This document shows, in pieces, positions 1 through 12,802 of a DNA stretch of 64,000 nt. The first letter of the stretch is position 1. Each line of letters begins with the position of its first letter. This DNA is from Lobosporangium transversale (Eukaryota > Mortierellomycota > Mortierellomycetes > Mortierellales > Mortierellaceae), in the NCBI RefSeq assembly GCF_002105155.1, contig NW_019029009.1:310001-374000 (forward strand), read 5' to 3'. Made by a program: the position numbers and the translations under genes. The notes under the pieces were generated by a model that ran no database searches, was not told the DNA's origin, and was given only the letters and a program-made list of their open reading frames with translations.

Positions 1-113
1 GATTCTGTAAGATTTTTTGACGCTAGCGTAAATGACGCGCAATGTTATTGAAATGAGCTGGAAAACAAAGCCAAGGTAATCGGTTCTATTTGGTCTATAA
101 TAGTATGATCAAT

Positions 114-148
<35 letters not shown>

Positions 149-957
149 GATTCGTGTCTGTATATTCTCCGTGTCAAATAAACAAAAAAGAAAAAATAAT
201 CATAAAAAGACTATCAACATTGATATCTCTGTATATCTGTATAATGATTGATAACAAAGAACTAGAAGCTTGAATGTAGAAAGAACTTCCATATTCTGCG
301 ACGTTAAAGTTTCTTTCGGACGACAGATATTCCTTTTGCTCTCTTTGAAAAGGAAATAAAAAAACGTCGCTTATAGAAACTGAAGGGAAAAAAAAAAAGT
401 TATATGTACTATTGCATGCAGCCATACGCCATGAATAATATTATTCATTAAAAATAAAATAACAAAGGTTTTTTGTACGCAACTAAATATTAAACATTAA
501 ATCCTCTCCTCTCTAATGGTGTGTATAAATTTAAACCGTGGGCTCAGTCATCAGCGAATATCCACAATGTCGCACAACATTCTGCTTCATCCCTTCTGGT
601 AGGTTTATCACAGCAGGGAGGAATTCGCTGAGTTGGGGATTGCTCTAGAAGCTTAGAAAAAAAAAAAAAAAAAAAAAAGGATGACACATTTTATAATCTG
701 CTTTTGACTTTCTGTCTTTGTTCCATTGAGATTATCTTGTGAATGCTCGTGTTGTATATGTGCTCTACCAAAAATAAAAGGCAAGACGCTCGTCAAAAAC
801 TTAACCAAAGCAGATTCAAAGATTGTGTGTATCCTTCTTGTGCATGTTTTAAGAATAGCATCCAGTGAGAAGAACGCGATGGAATGTAGAGGAAGATGGC
901 GCTGACCAAGCAATGCGTCTATGAACGCCCAATTTTAAAAAGGATATGCGAGCCGGG

Positions 958-989
<32 letters not shown>

Positions 990-2367
990 AACGACGACAA
1001 GGGAAGATCTAATGGGCTAAAGTGCTTTCGGAGGATGAGCCCTGTTTGATGTGGTAAGGATATCTTTACTTGGCTGTAGCCATAGAAGAGAAATGAAATA
1101 TAATCAGATAGATCTTTGATGAGTACTGGAAGAAAGATCACAAAGAGTTCTTAAAAGGGCAATTGACCTCTCTCTCTCTCTTTTTTTTGAGGCATTACGT
1201 TGTGCAAGTTCAACAATTGTTGTGGTTGTGTCGAGTTGTAATTAGCAAAGGGCACAGAACAAAGGAACGAAAGGCGCTAGTAAACTAGTAAAGCCCCTCC
1301 TTTTGTGCTGGCTGGCTCACTGTTTTTTTTTTTTTTTTTTTTTACTGTTGCTGCCAATCTCATCTGTCTCAAAGTCTTCTAATGTTTACATTGTAGTTCA
1401 GTCAGGATGACAACAGCAAGGAAGGAAGCAGATGGCGATGGTCTAAAAGTAGGTCAGCATTTGTACTTTGTTGTTGCACCAAAAGTCATTTGAGAGAAAG
1501 TAATTACTGAACAATGAACACAAGGACACATGGGCGTGGAGCGCATTAAAGGAAGACATTTTGGCATTTGTCTGTGTGAAAAATATCTGTTTGGCAATGA
1601 ATCCATTGCATCTTCATCTCATCGTTTTTTATTATCCCTTACCTCTTCATCACCACATCTCATTAGGCAATGAATGATGTTCTGTAAGAAATAATGTGCA
1701 ATGGTGTGTCAAGTAACAAAAAAAAAAGGGTTCATTAGGTTCTCGCTCCTCTTTCTTTCTTTTTCCAATCTTTTTCTCTTTTTCTTTGTCTTTTATTTTT
1801 TTGATGCTCCTCTGTTTCTGCTCTGATTCTGGCTTTTTGCTCTTTCTCTTTCTGGCTGATTCTGTTCGTCTGTCTCTCCACGGCTCTCTTGCACGAGCAC
1901 CACATCCGCACTATCTCTTTCTCTATCTCCATCTCATACACCCCATACACACCCTCTTTTACTTTTTTGTCTTTTTTATTCTTTTTATTCTTTTTTATTT
2001 TTTTATTTTTTAATCCTTTTTCTCTCATCCCGACATCTTCTTCTTCTTCTGCCGCCATCTTCTTTTCCTCCATCCTGTCTTGCCAGTCTCTCGACATCTC
2101 ACGCCTCTCACGCTCCATTCCCTTCGCGTTCCAATCGCTCCTGTTGTTGTTCCATTCCACGACTTTACCACACCACTCTTTCTCTCGACATTAACTTTTA
2201 TTCTTGTTTCTTTCATCGTCCCGCCTTTTCTCCTTGTGCTCTTATTATTGTTTTTTATTTTTTATTTTTTATTTTCTTTATTTTAATACTCCGAGCCACC
2301 TCTCACACATTACTTGTCATCCAGTCATCCAGCACCCTGCACTCATTTCAACAAAGCTCATCATCTC
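1..2367. other. gene-free upstream region with homopolymer tracts
   Basis: I see no convincing coding sequence here. The open frames are short, low-complexity and built on A/T runs. Long T or A runs occur at about 118-145, 657-678, 958-988 and 1322-1343. From about 1740 to 2290 the plus strand is strongly pyrimidine-rich (TTTTTATT and CTCT-type blocks), which suits a promoter or 5' leader for the gene starting at 2368. No rRNA, tRNA or repeat array was recognised. Confidence 0.55.
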
Positions 2368-5300
2368 ATGGAGGACCAAGATCCCGTATGTTTGGGTTGC
2401 CATCGCTCCATTGAAGAAGGCAGTGTTGTAGCCTTTGGAGAAGGTTTGTGGCATGTGCAATGGCAAGTAATTATATTTATACTATTTTTCTTTATATCAT
2501 AAGCTTGAACAAAGAGAAAGAGAAACACACCATTGGAGCACACCATCTCTTCTAATTCTGTACCTGAACTAGGGAGGCACAAGCCAGTTGGTCCGAGTGG
2601 TGCTTCTTTTTTTATATTTTTTGTGTGCCTAACTAAGAAACACATTGATGTTATATACACCATGCATTGGGATGCAATTGTCTAATGTACCAATATCAAT
2701 ATCCGCGTGGATAAATGTACCCTTTTTTTATGTTGTTATTGTTTTTGGTGGAATAAGCAACATATGCATCGTACATGTTCATTCTTCCACAACTCCTTAA
2801 TTGCTACTCACCTTGGAACATCAACTGAAGAAGAAAGAGAAGAGTCATATCAGACAATGAGTTTCTTGTCCTGCGGTCAGGATAGAATGAATTGCCAGCC
2901 AGGATCTGGGGTTCCATGCACAGACACTAATTGTTGATCGTTTCATTTTATTTTTATTTTTATTTTTTTTATTTTTTTATTATTATTATTATTATTATCA
3001 TATTATTATACTTCTTGGTACCTCTGCGCCTGTACCTGGATGTATATCTTCTATCCGACAACTTTGCCATTTGCTGTCCTTCAAACCTTCCATCTGCCTG
3101 TTTGTCTGCCCCGCCAAATCATGCCTATGTCTGTTGCTTGATCTCCATCTGGATTCGGACCTACTCCATAACTTCATCCAATCTTTCTCTTCCCCTTTCT
3201 CTTTTTTGTCCTCCTATCCATTGCTTGAATACTTGTTTGTTGTCTCCACTTTAATAGCTTCCGATGTGCAAAGTGCAAGAATAGGGTCGAGTGCGACAGT
3301 AATTTACTGCTACTCTCGGATGGTTCTCCTATCTGTGAGCAATGCTCCTATAGCTGCAGTGCTTGTCGGAGACCTATCCTAGATGAGGCTATCATGACAG
3401 GTAAGGTTAATATTCACTTTTCTTTTGATCAAGTCTACAAAGAGCAAAGGAGAAGCCTAAATCGCTCTTGTAACTCTGGAGTAAGAGGAGAGATGGTAGC
3501 CATCATGACATTTGAGAGTCAGATACTCCTACTTTAAGGGGAAGAAGCATACGAGACGAGAACCTCATTCTTCCATACTCACTTACCTTTTTTTTTCTTC
3601 CCTCCTCTCTTTACTATGAAATACAGGTGATGAGGCATACCATGCTGATTGTTTTCGATGCTCTCAATGTGATGCCAAGATTGAGGATCTGGTGTTCGCA
3701 AAGACATCTCAGGGTATCTACTGTATGAAATGTCATCAGGAACGGAAAGAAGCCAAACGTCAGCGGGAAGAACGTGAACGCATGGAAAGAGCGGAGCGAG
3801 CCTTAGAAAAGTCGCTGCCAACGATCCCAGAATCAGAAGTATGTTCGCAAAGAAAGGATCTATGGATATTAAAAACGGCTTTTTTATTTTCATCCGAACA
3901 ATCCTTTCTCCTTTTTCTCCATATTGCTCGTGCATCACGCATTTCTCTCTCCTTTTTCTTTTTTTTTTTTTTTTTCACAAGCTCTTTGCTCTTTCCATTC
4001 GGTTGGACTAACACACCATTTCTATCATCTCTTGTTTCCTAGATGCAACAGCAAAAGCATCCTTCAACTATCAATCCCTCTAGACCCACTAATCTCCTTC
4101 CAGAGAGACATCATCACCAAGAGACTCCACGCACATATCATGACTTGCCAAGGATTCCTCAACCTACTCCATCCAACTATCATGGCACTCATTCAAACAA
4201 TAATACCCCACCAGTACCATCACCTCGGCTTGAATCCACTTCAAAACCTGTTCCTAACCTCCCTACCACTGGAAGCGCACTTCCTTCAGTCGATATTGGA
4301 CCACCATTCTTACCACCACTTGCGTTTGGCCTAGATGACATTGTACCAAGTGGATTTGACCTAGGAGATATGTTGAGTGGCTCTGAAAAGGATAGCAAGG
4401 AAGCCTCTCCATCAATGCCCTCCACTCCTTCATCTAAGGATATCCAACTCGTTAATGGACAAGATGCCAGCTCCTATAGACTCAGTATCGCTCGAGCTGA
4501 CGCACAACTGAGCTCAACATCTCTGAACAATAGCGACAAGTCTAGTTTGAATGGGGGCAGCAAGACACCTTTAGAAAGTCCCAACTCCAGTACCTCCTCC
4601 GGTAGCAAGCGCATCTCGGATCGCTTTATGAACAGCTCAATATCCGCATCTCCTACTGTTGAGAACATGGAGGTAAACCCAAGACATTTGCGTATAGAAT
4701 TTCAAACAAATTCGTTCCTCAGGCTCACCATAAATAGGATCTGTAGATTACAGCGCCTCCTTCCCTGCCTCCTGATGATTTTAATGTTCTAGATGACTAA
4801 CAATTTTTGTTATAAATACGATCCTATTTTAGGATATGATGAATCCGGCTGAGGCTGCTGTGCTGATCCGTGAGCTGCGCCTCGAACTGGCCAAGTATAA
4901 CCCGATGAGTCCTTTAATTCATGGAACCCCTCAACAGGAGTATGGTCTTTTGGCTGAGAAGACTGAGAAGTTGAACCAAAAACATGCGCAGTTGGAGAAA
5001 GCTATTCGCGACCTGTATATCGAAAAGGATCTTCTTGGAATGGATCTTGAGGCTATGAACGAAGAATTAAAGTAAGTTTTTTTGTTGTTGTTGTGCCTAA
5101 ACAATGTGAATCAAAGTAAATAAATGCGAGACATGATTTGGATTGACAGCTGACTATTTTTTTTTAACGCTATAATAGAGCCAAGAGTGAGGCGCTTGCA
5201 AGCAACAGTGCCGATAAACTTCAGCCTACAGCGTCATCCAATCCTCGTATGAGTACAAGCCACGACCTGATGAAGCAAGCATACCAAGTGGAGGTCAAGG

Positions 5301-7319
5301 CTCTTCAGGAGCAAAAAGAGCGTCTCCAGCGTGAGATTCAAACCTATGTCGAGCAACGTGATGGCGTCCTAGACGAGATGCAGATTCTGAGCGTACGAAA
5401 TGCTGAACTATCTGCTATGAATAATGACATGATGAGAGAACTGCAAGAACGCAGGCCTGGACCTCCAGTTGCACCATCTTCAGCTGCAAATAGCGGTGGC
5501 GGAAGTATGTTCTCCCTAGGCAAGATGAGGAGACAACGGCAAGCGAGTGGAGGAAACCAGCAAGAGCTTAAGGCATCACAGTTAACTGTCGCCCGTAGCA
5601 GCGATTCTACCTACTCATTCAACTCGACCCACTCTGATGAACAAGGTCGCCCGTCATCGAAAGGCAAAAAGTCTGACGAAATCCAAGAAGATATTTTTGG
5701 AGAGGAGATTGTCGCTCCCAAGAAGTTCAACTGGAAGAAGGGTACCATGAACACGCTTTACACAGGCGTTGGCACGGTCCGATCTGTTGGAGCCATGTTT
5801 GGAAAGCTTATTGTAGAAGGACCCAGTACAGGATTGGACGTCCCCAATAATAAGGCCAATACAGGAATGTTGACAGATAATGGAAGCTCCAACAGTCAGG
5901 TTCTCCCACCAACAAGATCATTCTCTGTGAACAGCGAGACTGGCTCTCTTAACGGACGCATCCCAGAGCTGCATCACTTTATTCAGCACAATTACTCCAA
6001 GCCAACACGCTGCGAGTATTGCGATGAGAAGCTTCGAGGCCGTGAATACAAATGTCGTAGTAAGTTCCTTATTTTAAATGTAATATGCTAGATAATGATG
6101 TGAAAGAATCTAATTTTTTTTTCTCCTTCTAACTCTTCTTCTTCTTTACCATTAGCCTGTGGGTTCCAGATCCATGGACGCTGCACGCACGAGTCTGTGC
6201 CTTCATGTCCAGGCAAGCCCAAGGATTCAGATTCCTCGAGCATTCGTGGTGTCAATTCTAGCGCAGGAAGCGGTCACGGACTCCCACCTACGCCCCCTAC
6301 ACCGCCTGCTAAGCAGATCATGTTTGGTAACGGTCTTGTTGACCAACTGGAGATTGAGCAACGAACCATCCCACTTGTTGTTGAAAAATGCATTGAGGCT
6401 GTTGATGAGCGTGGCTTGGACGTCGAGGGTATTTACCGTCGTTCTGGTATGGCTGCAGAGGCAAGGCAGCTGGTACAGGCATACGATATTGGAGTTTATC
6501 CTGACCTTATGGATGAGTCGCTCTATCAAGATATCTGTTCGATTACGTCTGTCCTGAAACAGTATCTCCGCAGTTTGCCTGAGCCTCTTGTTCCTTTTGA
6601 TCTTTATGATGAGTTTATGGAGGCCATTGCGCTGCCGCACGGGGAGTCCAAGTATCAAGTCTTCCGGGATTTGTTGGCACGTATGCATGTCGCTCATTAT
6701 GAGACTCTTAGGACTTTGCTCCATCATCTCAATAGGGTCACAGAGCATGAGAGTATCAACTTGATGACACCCAAGAACTTGTCTGTGGTCTTTGGTCCCA
6801 CTTTGATGCGAAATCCTGATCCTAGTCGCGAGATCATGGATATGGTTTACAAGAATATGACCATTGAATTTTTGATCGTCAATACGTCTGAACTTTTCGG
6901 TCCACCTGAGAAGCCAGCGATGAATGGCAACAAGAGCGAGATCAATGGTGGCGTCAGCGGACAGGCTTCACCAGGTGCTTCTACTGATGTGCCTGCAACA
7001 ACCCTATCTCCAATGACTCCACTTGCGTCTTCGCTTACGCCTCCATCAACGCAGGGACAAGGAGCAGTGACGATTGCGGCCGTCAATGGATTCCCTCACA
7101 ATTTTACGCGTCAGCGTCAAGGCTCCTTCAGTAGTTTGGGGCCACACAGTAACGTGCCGCCACCACAACCTCCTACCAGACGAATCGCTGGACATGCACC
7201 ATCGCCCGTGATGTCTCAGGAGAATGGCACTTTTATGCCTACATTGCCACCTAGGTCAAGTTCCGGTGAGGCTGTGCCAACATTGAGCCAATCACAGCCA
7301 CAGCAGCAGAACTATTACC

Positions 7320-7359
<40 letters not shown>

Positions 7360-7564
7360 GCAGCAGCAACAACTCTATCGGCCTCAACAGTTCATATCGC
7401 CTCAACCTCAGCAGCATCAAACCATTCAGCAGCTGAAGCAGCAACAACAACAAAGAGAGCAACAGCAGCGAGAACAACAGCAACAGCATGCAACATCGAA
7501 TATTGTGATTGAACAGCAGCAGCAGATGGCCAATCCTGAGGTTGACATGAGCAACTTCCCATAA
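2368..7564 (+). CDS. LIM-C1-RhoGAP protein (fungal Rga-type Rho GTPase-activating protein)
   Basis: Predicted to stimulate GTP hydrolysis by Rho/Cdc42-family GTPases and so influence cell polarity and wall growth (family knowledge). Exons: 2368-2462, 3258-3400, 3627-3838, 4043-4672, 4833-5071, 5179-6059, 6156-7564. They sum to 3609 nt, a 1202-residue protein that closes in frame. Two adjacent LIM zinc-finger domains occupy about residues 8-115, with all Cys/His ligands visible. A Ser/Pro-rich linker and a coiled coil (about 440-550) follow. A complete C1 domain (H, CxxC, CxxC, HxxC, C pattern) lies at about 704-750 and crosses the last intron. RhoGAP is at about 790-980, with the arginine finger in GIYRRSG and the KNLSVVFGP motif. 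The C-terminus is Gln-rich, with a CAA/CAG run at 7316-7380. Intron 1 needs a GC donor at 2463, because only that joins the LIM WHxxCFxC motif in frame. The intron 4673-4832 is the least certain. Confidence 0.9.
2463..3257 (+). other. long GC-AG intron inside the first LIM domain
   Basis: The donor reads TG|GCAAGT and the acceptor TAATAG|CT. Joining at GC restores Cys-Phe-Arg-Cys right after WHVQ, the LIM1 consensus. The nearby GT at 2467 would leave exon 1 in phase 0 and throw exon 2 out of frame. At 795 nt it is the longest intron I modelled in this window, and it contains a TTA/TAT-rich tract at about 2945-3010. Confidence 0.8.
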
Positions 7565-7898
7565 GAAAGGGATTGAGGGAAAAAGCTGGATACTCTCTTT
7601 TTATTTTTTTTATTTTTTTTTTTATTTTTTTTTTTATTTTTTTTTTTTTTTTACATAGTCTCATACTCATTTCGCTTTCAATCTCTATTTTCTTTTTTCT
7701 TTTTTCTTTTTTTTTTCTTTTTTTTCTCACTTTTGTCATTCATCTTATACCAAGAAGAAAAAAAAAAAAACTTGTACACATAATAAAATATATTCACAAC
7801 GTGTAAAAAATGGAAAAGCAAGAAAGACCTATTTTTTTTTTTATAGTTTTATTATTTTATTTTGCTCATGAAGGAGGTCATTAATGTTTTTTATTTTT

Positions 7899-10419
7899 CT
7901 AACGTAGTTGAGTGGACCTTTGCTGAGGACTACTAAGACCTGTGGCTCCAACAGAAGGAGGAGGGTTGTAACCTGGGGGCAAAGGAGCATTAGGAAGAGA
8001 AGGAGAAGCGAAAGGATCATGGGTTGGCTGAGGATAAGTGACCTGAGACTTTTGTTGGGGCGGCGGAGCAAAATAACCAGCGGAGGAAGCAGGACCGACA
8101 GTGCTGCCAGTGACAAGAGGGCTGGCATATCCGTTTCCAGGATGAAGAGGTCCAGAGGTGAGGTCAGCAAGATTAGGAGACATCTGAAGAGCAGTCTGAT
8201 GATCCAAATACACGGGTTGAACAGCGATGGTGCCATCAGGCAAGTGTTGCATCAGATATTGGACGTTACCCTGAGCTTGACCACCCATGGCGGGGGAAGC
8301 GGCAGCGTTGCTCAACAAGAGTTCATCCATTCCATTATATGCACCAGCGTGAGTCATTCCAGGAGTTGAGATGATGGAACCATTGATGCTGGAGCTGCCA
8401 GCGGCCAAACGAGCCGATCTAGGGGAAGTAGGGGACTGACCGCCGTTGCCTGGTTTACTATTGCTTCCTTCGGGCCTCAACGAGGCCAAATAGGCTTCCT
8501 TCTCCATTTCAGCTTCCCTGATCTCAATCTGTTTCTGTCGACGCTTGTAAATAAAGAATGCAGCGATACAAGCAATGACGGAGGCCACGCCAATGACGAT
8601 CCCAATGATGGGGCCTATGCCTAATCCAGAATTGGAGCCGCCGGTCCCGGGGAGGGGTTGTGAAGTCGTGGTGGTGTCCTGTTTAGGAGCATAAGATTTC
8701 ATCCAAGTGGAGAGCATGACATCATAGACCTGAACATCCTTTCCGTACGCGATCTGGGGGGAGTTGAGGGCGACAGCGGCCATGCCTCCATAGACTACCA
8801 TGTTGGCGCCTGCAATATCACATGTATGTCCATGACGAGGTTGGTTTGAGTTTGTGGTCACGATCTGAGACCATGTCCAGGTGATGAGGTCCAGAGACCA
8901 GACATCGGAAAGAGAGAGTTTAGAGTTTCCATCATAGCCTCCAAAGATGATGACTTTATGGCTGGCAGTGATAACACTACAATGATCTTGGCGAGGTGGT
9001 GGAACCTGACCCAGAGTGAATTGAACGCCATGCGTGAGAGTATCTGGATTAGAGACGTCAATGTAGGGTAAACTCTGGAAAGATTGGTAACCTCGTCGAC
9101 CAGCTGTTGAACTGAAGCCTCCAAAGATATAGATCCTGTTATTAAAGATATGCGCTGTGCCAGAATTGAAATTGTTCAGTGCACCGCCATTGTTATTGTT
9201 GCTATTACTAGAAGGGATCAAGTTGGCAGTCCAGGTATTGTCCTGAAATCGATCAATCTCATTTGTGCTGCTACCATCAGGGAATGCTCCACCTAATAAC
9301 CAGGAGATACCCGAAGCAGGATCTGTTACAAAATTGGCTGCCTTTCTGCTCGCCCACTTTGAAGCTTGACTATTAAGGGAAAATAAAATATTTAAAAAAA
9401 AAAAAAAAAAAAAAAAAGCATATGTATAAATATACTTGTTATTAGAACCCAGGTACCAAGATTCAAAAACAAAAGAGCGGAAAAACATTTGTACAACCGT
9501 GAGCAACACACACACATAAGAGTTGAGTTGTGTGGTATTGTCATGAGAGCGATTTTCTTTCCTCTCTTTCTCTCTAATTGCAAATACTGTAGCAAATTCT
9601 AATTGTATTCTTCTGACCAATCACAAAAAGAAGATACGCAAGGACCTTCTCCTATTCATCCATCCAAGCCAAGGTCACCGCCACATGGAGGGGAGGAAAT
9701 GTCAAATTGGGTTCTTTTTTTCTTTGTTCCTGGGGGATGCGCAGTACAATACAATTGCCAACATTCCTTTGCTCACCCCTTCTTCTTTTTTTTTTTTTTT
9801 TTTTTTTTTCCTCTCTCCGCCTGCCTTTTTTTTTTTTTTTTGTTCATATATGACATGCATAAAATAAATAAAAAAAAGTAATAAACGGAAATTAAAAAAC
9901 TTACGCAGAAGGTGCTTCGATAGTAGACCAAGAACCTGCAGCAATGTTGTACTGGTACAAAAAGGGTGTTCCCTGTGATTCTGTGGGTGCGGTGACTAAG
10001 AGAGTGGTTCCATCCTTAGACATGGTCGCATCATGTCCCGAGACTGTGGGACCAGTCAAGGTACCACTGGAAGGAAGAGTCAAGTTGGTCCAAGCAGGAG
10101 AATGAACAGGCCAGGTCTTTGTGAGATCCAGGGAAAAGAGGTCGTTTGTGAATCTGACCGATCCTGTGTTGACTTGACCCCCTTGATAGAAGATAAAGTT
10201 TTTGTTGGCAGCAGAGGCAACGCCGACAAAGCCACTAGGAGCATTGATGGAGGATGCGGGTTGTGAAGGTGAAGGTGAAGATGAAGATGTTGTTGTTGGT
10301 CTAGTAGAAGGCGGTGTTGCTGTTGAACCTTGAGCATTAGAGGTGAGGAACATGTGAGAGGAGAGTGAGAGGGATAGAACGAGTCCTCGCAAGAGGCTCT
10401 GAGAGGAAAGGTTGACCAT
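7899..10419 (-). CDS. kelch-repeat single-pass membrane protein (paralog 1)
   Basis: Two exons on the minus strand, 10419-9905 and 9369-7899, give 661 residues. The 535-nt intron carries long homopolymer runs. A signal peptide precedes a Ser/Thr/Pro-rich stretch. Kelch-type beta-propeller blades then follow, with the motifs IYIFGGF, VIIFGGYDG, MVVYGG and W-W/R-H-G-H spacing. One transmembrane helix (about residues 423-447, GPIIGIVIGVASVIACIAAF) is followed by a basic stop-transfer segment. The cytoplasmic tail is rich in Ser, Pro and Gln and ends at 7899. The layout suggests a cell-surface protein with an extracellular propeller; the ligand is unknown. It is a paralog of the gene at 58011-60460. 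The C-terminus converges on the RhoGAP gene with a 334-nt T-rich gap. Confidence in architecture is high; the biological role is not known. Confidence 0.85.
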
Positions 10420-11156
10420 GATGATCGGGAGGGGGGGGGGGTTTTTTTTTTTTTCCTTTTCTTTTCTTTTTAATTCCCTTTTTGTTGTGCTGGTCTGGTA
10501 GTTTGTTACGAGAAAGAGAATAATAAAAGGAGAGAAGAATCTTTGTTTGCCTTTTTGTTCTTAGCGTGTCTTCTCGCAAGTTTTTTTTTCTATTCGAATT
10601 AGCCGTTAAAGGAAATAGGGCTGCACAGGATTGAACTAGCAGAAGCGTGAAATTAAGAAAATTATGCAGTGAAAAAGTTTTTTTTTTTTTAGTGAGTCGT
10701 AGAGAAAATCCAAAAAAAAAAAAAAAAAAAGGGAAAGAAGGAAAGAAAGGGAAGACAGAAAGGAAAGGAAGGGAAAGGAAGAATAGAAATGGATGATGGA
10801 GAGCAGAAAGGAGATGTTTGGGCTGTGGAGGAGAGAGAAAGTGGATTGTGACACAGAAAGGGAAGAGTAGAAAGAGGGCGTAGAAAGGAAAAAGATGGCA
10901 ATGATGTAAACAGAAGACTGGATGAAAGAAGATGAGTCGATTAGGAGGAATGAATGGAGAGAATGATCGTGCAGAGTGTGATGGAGGGGGGAGGGAAGAG
11001 AGTAAACCTTCAAAATGGAAAAACCTTTCTCTCACACATACCTTTTACTCCTTCTTTTAGGCGCCTGCCCAAGCCCTCGCTTTTTTTTTAAAAAAATGAG
11101 CATGGGCTGGACCGTTGAGGTAACTAGCCTGTTGTCCGCCTCCAGGAAAAAAAATA
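10420..11156. other. intergenic, upstream of kelch gene 1
   Basis: This is purine-rich on the plus strand (GGAAAGAAGG-type) with an A-tract at about 10712-10729. It probably holds the promoter and leader of the kelch gene reading leftwards from 10419. The Ser/Phe/Leu-rich open frames on the minus strand follow the base composition and are not supported as genes. Confidence 0.5.
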
Positions 11157-11252
11157 ATAATAAAAGAGCAAGGAGAGAAAGAGCATCAAAAAAAAAGATA
11201 TACAAATGGATATATTTCAGTTACAGTTAATGTCAATCGATCTCTTCCGATT
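11157..11252 (+). repeat. flank repeat A, left copy
   Basis: This 96-nt segment recurs inverted at 15447-15542, directly against the right end of the palindrome. I noticed two substitutions between copies (GAGCATC versus GAGCGTC, and TTACAG versus TTATAG), so the duplication is recent. On the left, 675 nt of unrelated sequence separates it from the palindrome. Confidence 0.9.
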
Positions 11253-11365
11253 CTGTAAACTCGTGCTTTTTCAATCTCTCTTGCTCATTCTTTGCTCTCA
11301 TCCTCACCCTCACCCTCATTTTTACTCTGACTCTCATTCTCACATCAGGTCTTTTTCCTTGCACG

Positions 11366-11384
11366 AGACAGAGACAGAGACAGA

Positions 11385-11449
<65 letters not shown>

Positions 11450-11452
11450 AGA
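11366..11452 (+). repeat. GACAGG/GACAGA tandem hexamer array
   Basis: Three GAGACA-type units lead into about a dozen GGGACA units. The array is preceded by a pyrimidine-rich CTCACCCTCACCCT stretch. It lies in the 675-nt spacer between flank repeat A and the palindrome. It forces long Thr/Gly or Ser/Leu/Val/Pro open frames that are not genes. Confidence 0.9.
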
Positions 11453-11928
11453 GACAGAAAAAGAAAATAAAGAGATCGGTGTGATGTGGTGTTGGAGGAT
11501 GTGTGCAGAGATGCCTGAAAATTGATCCATTTCCACTCGTGAAGGAGGCTATAACTTTATTGGTCTCATTCTCATTAGTCAGTCTATTCGCACTACATCG
11601 ACAGAAAGTAGACAGTAGAAAGTAAACTTTTGGTGATAGACCGATACACCACACAATACACATACACTTTCTCTTTCCCTCGAGCCACCAAAAAAAAATT
11701 TATTAAATGCAAATGGTTTTTAATTCAACTCCAGCACTTTCAACATGATATGATAACAATAACAACGAATAACAATAACAAACAAAAAAAAAAAGAACGA
11801 ATGAAATGAAGGGAAAAGAGCCCTTTTTTGTCTGCCTTCCAACTTTTTTGCCTGTGCTTATGCTGACGCAGGAAATGTGATAATAGAATTTTATTCACAA
11901 AACTCGATCTCAAATCAAGTAAAATCAC

Positions 11929-12246
11929 TAAGCATATTAATAAGCGGGGGAAAAGAAAACTAGTCTAACAAGGATCCCCTCAGTAACAGCGAGCGAAGCA
12001 GATGTGAGCTCAAATTTAAAATGTAACCGGTTTACTGGCTCGAGTCGTAGTTTAAAGAGACGTTTTTGGTGGCAACCTGGATATAGATCCTTTGGAATAG
12101 GGTGTCATAGAGGGTGAGAATCACGTCGTTGACTCAGTGGATGCTACATACGTTTTCAAAGAGTCGGGTTGTTTGGGAATGTGGCTCAAAATGGGTGGTA
12201 AACTTCATCTAAAACTAAATATCGGCGAGAGACCGATACCGAACAG
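11929..12246 (+). pseudogene. degenerate 5' fragment of LSU (25/28S) rRNA, left arm
   Basis: Conserved LSU blocks appear in the correct order: AAGCATATTAATAAGCGG, a GAAAAGAAAAC block, AGTAACAGCGAGCGAAGC, GAGCTCAAATTTAAAAT, TCATAGAGGGTGAGAATC, GAGTCGGGTTGTTTGGGAAT, CTCAAAATGGGTGGTAAA and GGCGAGAGACCGATACCGAA. This corresponds to roughly the first 40-360 nt of fungal LSU. Several normally invariant positions are changed, and a TAGT insertion interrupts the start. Homology stops abruptly after GAACAG at 12246 and begins within a base or two of the palindrome edge. It is not a functional rRNA. Confidence 0.88.
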
Positions 12247-12726
12247 CCATTGCTCACAGACAAGGTAAATAGCAACGTATAACCGGAGTCATCGAGCAAT
12301 ATCAGAGAAGACACTGCTAACGACTCCCCCATGTTATTTTAGATGCGACAATGGGAACCAAGGCCGTGTTTACAAGACAATTAAGGCAAATGCACACAAC
12401 CCTTGTATAAATGTCACATGCAGCACCAAACTTGGTTACCTCATGTGGGTCCGCTATTCATACGCGTTAGACTCGCCCCAGGTGATCATTTTTCAGTGGT
12501 GAAGGACTTTAGGTTTGGCACACAACGTCAAAACCCGCCCATGGACAGGGTACAGGTATGCTGAGCCATCCCGGGTAGCCATCCTGATGTTCCTGTCACG
12601 TGCATGATGCCTTCACGCAGAGCGAACGCACGCGTTCCGCAAATAGCTTGCTTTTTCACTCTCGCTGAGCGCACCCTGCATCATTTGTACGTTCTTTGAT
12701 CAGTGTGTGAATTTTCAGATACTATG

Positions 12727-12802
12727 GCATTCATACCCGGACAAACCGTCTGCACAGCTTGCATGCATTCATACCCAGACAAACAGTCCGCACAGTTTGC
12801 AT
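12727..12802 (+). repeat. two 38-nt tandem copies in the left arm
   Basis: Two adjacent units (12727-12764 and 12765-12802) both start GCATTCATACCC and end TTGCAT, with a few substitutions between them. The mirrored pair lies at 14571-14646 in the right arm. The function is unknown; they could be binding sites or a slippage duplication. Confidence 0.8.

Noticed and set aside
2467-2472. GT donor for the first intron of the RhoGAP gene
   Set aside because: It leaves phase 0 and an extra Trp-Gln, and shifts exon 2 out of the LIM frame; the GC donor at 2463 fits the domain exactly.
4754-4796. Extra small exon between exons 4 and 5 of the RhoGAP gene
   Set aside because: It reads plausibly (PPSLPPDDFNVLDD) after an acceptor-like ACAG, but I find no acceptable donor, and the CTAAC nearby looks like the branch site of a single intron.
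11929-12246. A functional LSU rRNA gene
   Set aside because: Only the first roughly 320 nt are present, with changes in normally invariant positions and an insertion; there is no 5.8S or ITS upstream.
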